Notes under the pieces: model-generated
The model's input: the letters and a program-made list of their open reading frames with translations, nothing else
The model's database searches: none
What the model was told of the DNA's origin: nothing
Shown here: one piece after another, positions 5,840-5,965 of the stretch
Layout: each line of letters starts with the position of its first letter
Position numbering within the stretch: position 1 is the stretch's first letter
Assembly: GCA_934776915.1 (NCBI GenBank)
Contig: CAKVNA010000054.1
Span: 1-5,965 of the forward strand
Reading direction: 5' to 3'
Length of the DNA: 5,965 nucleotides
Source of the DNA: an uncultured Clostridia bacterium
GTDB taxonomy: Bacteria > Bacillota > Clostridia > Christensenellales > UBA1242
Translations under genes and position numbers: made by a program

Positions 5840-5965
5840 TTATGCCATGTCGTCATTGTTTTTATATTCGGTGTAGCCGTCAAGTGTGATTGTTATAGGC
5901 GATAGTGTCACAGTTTCATAAGCGTCTGAGTCACTTTCAGACTTTCTTGACACCTTTATTTGAAC
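5840..5965 (-). CDS. C-terminal 41 codons of an unidentified gene (cut by window edge)
   Basis: The minus strand is open from the window end to a TAA at 5840-5842. The tail begins VQIKVSRKSESDSDAY, continues through TVTLSPITITLDGY and ends EYKNNDDMA. The alternating Thr/Ile/Leu pattern suggests beta strands. There are too few residues to name a family. Support for coding comes from the frame being open to the edge, the protein-like composition, and the well-formed minus-strand terminator 20 bases after the stop. Confidence 0.65.
   Translation of the reverse strand, partial: VQIKVSRKSESDSDAYETVTLSPITITLDGYTEYKNNDDMA

Overview
The window looks like chromosomal DNA from a low-GC, Firmicutes-type bacterium, most likely an uncultured or gut Clostridia-like lineage. 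The evidence is AT-rich composition, Shine-Dalgarno leaders, a perfect sigma-A-type promoter (TTGACA-17-TATAAT), simple hairpin plus U-tract terminators, and a MurG with the HESDLTLG variant typical of that group. The standard genetic code fits every gene; I see no reassigned stop codons.

Layout from left to right. Positions 1-1070 (+) hold all but the extreme N-terminus of murG, the lipid II glycosyltransferase, cut by the window edge. It ends at a bidirectional terminator (1069-1097) shared with a convergent minus-strand pair. That pair reads right to left: an unrecognised 163-residue protein (2036-2527), then, 25 bases later, a COG3910-type stand-alone ABC/AAA-fold ATPase (1096-2010). A plausible promoter for the pair lies at 2569-2606. 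Upstream on the same strand is a large gene (2638-5154) for a cytosolic protein with the fold of glycoside hydrolase family 95 (alpha-L-fucosidase family). By eye alignment it has lost the family's general-acid glutamate and the paired catalytic asparagines, and it carries a Cys-cluster plus acidic low-complexity insert near its N-terminus.

The 233-base gap at 5155-5387 separates the GH95-like gene from a divergent 101-residue helix-turn-helix regulator (5388-5693, +). That regulator resembles the DNA-binding part of a YafY/WYL regulator without the WYL domain. Its promoter is near-perfect (consensus -35, 17-base spacer, extended -10) and carries a 12-base palindrome touching the -35 box. A doubtful 36-codon minus-strand ORF lies in the same gap. 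The window closes with a terminator (5786-5820) and the last 41 codons of an unidentified minus-strand gene (5840-5965).

Functional links: murG is a housekeeping gene and ends its own transcription unit. The ATPase and its small partner are probably co-transcribed. The divergent arrangement suggests that the small HTH protein may control itself and the GH95-like gene, but this is inference. I find no RNA gene, CRISPR array, insertion sequence or recognisable defence system. The features most worth following up are the degenerate GH95-like protein and the ATPase/unknown-protein pair.
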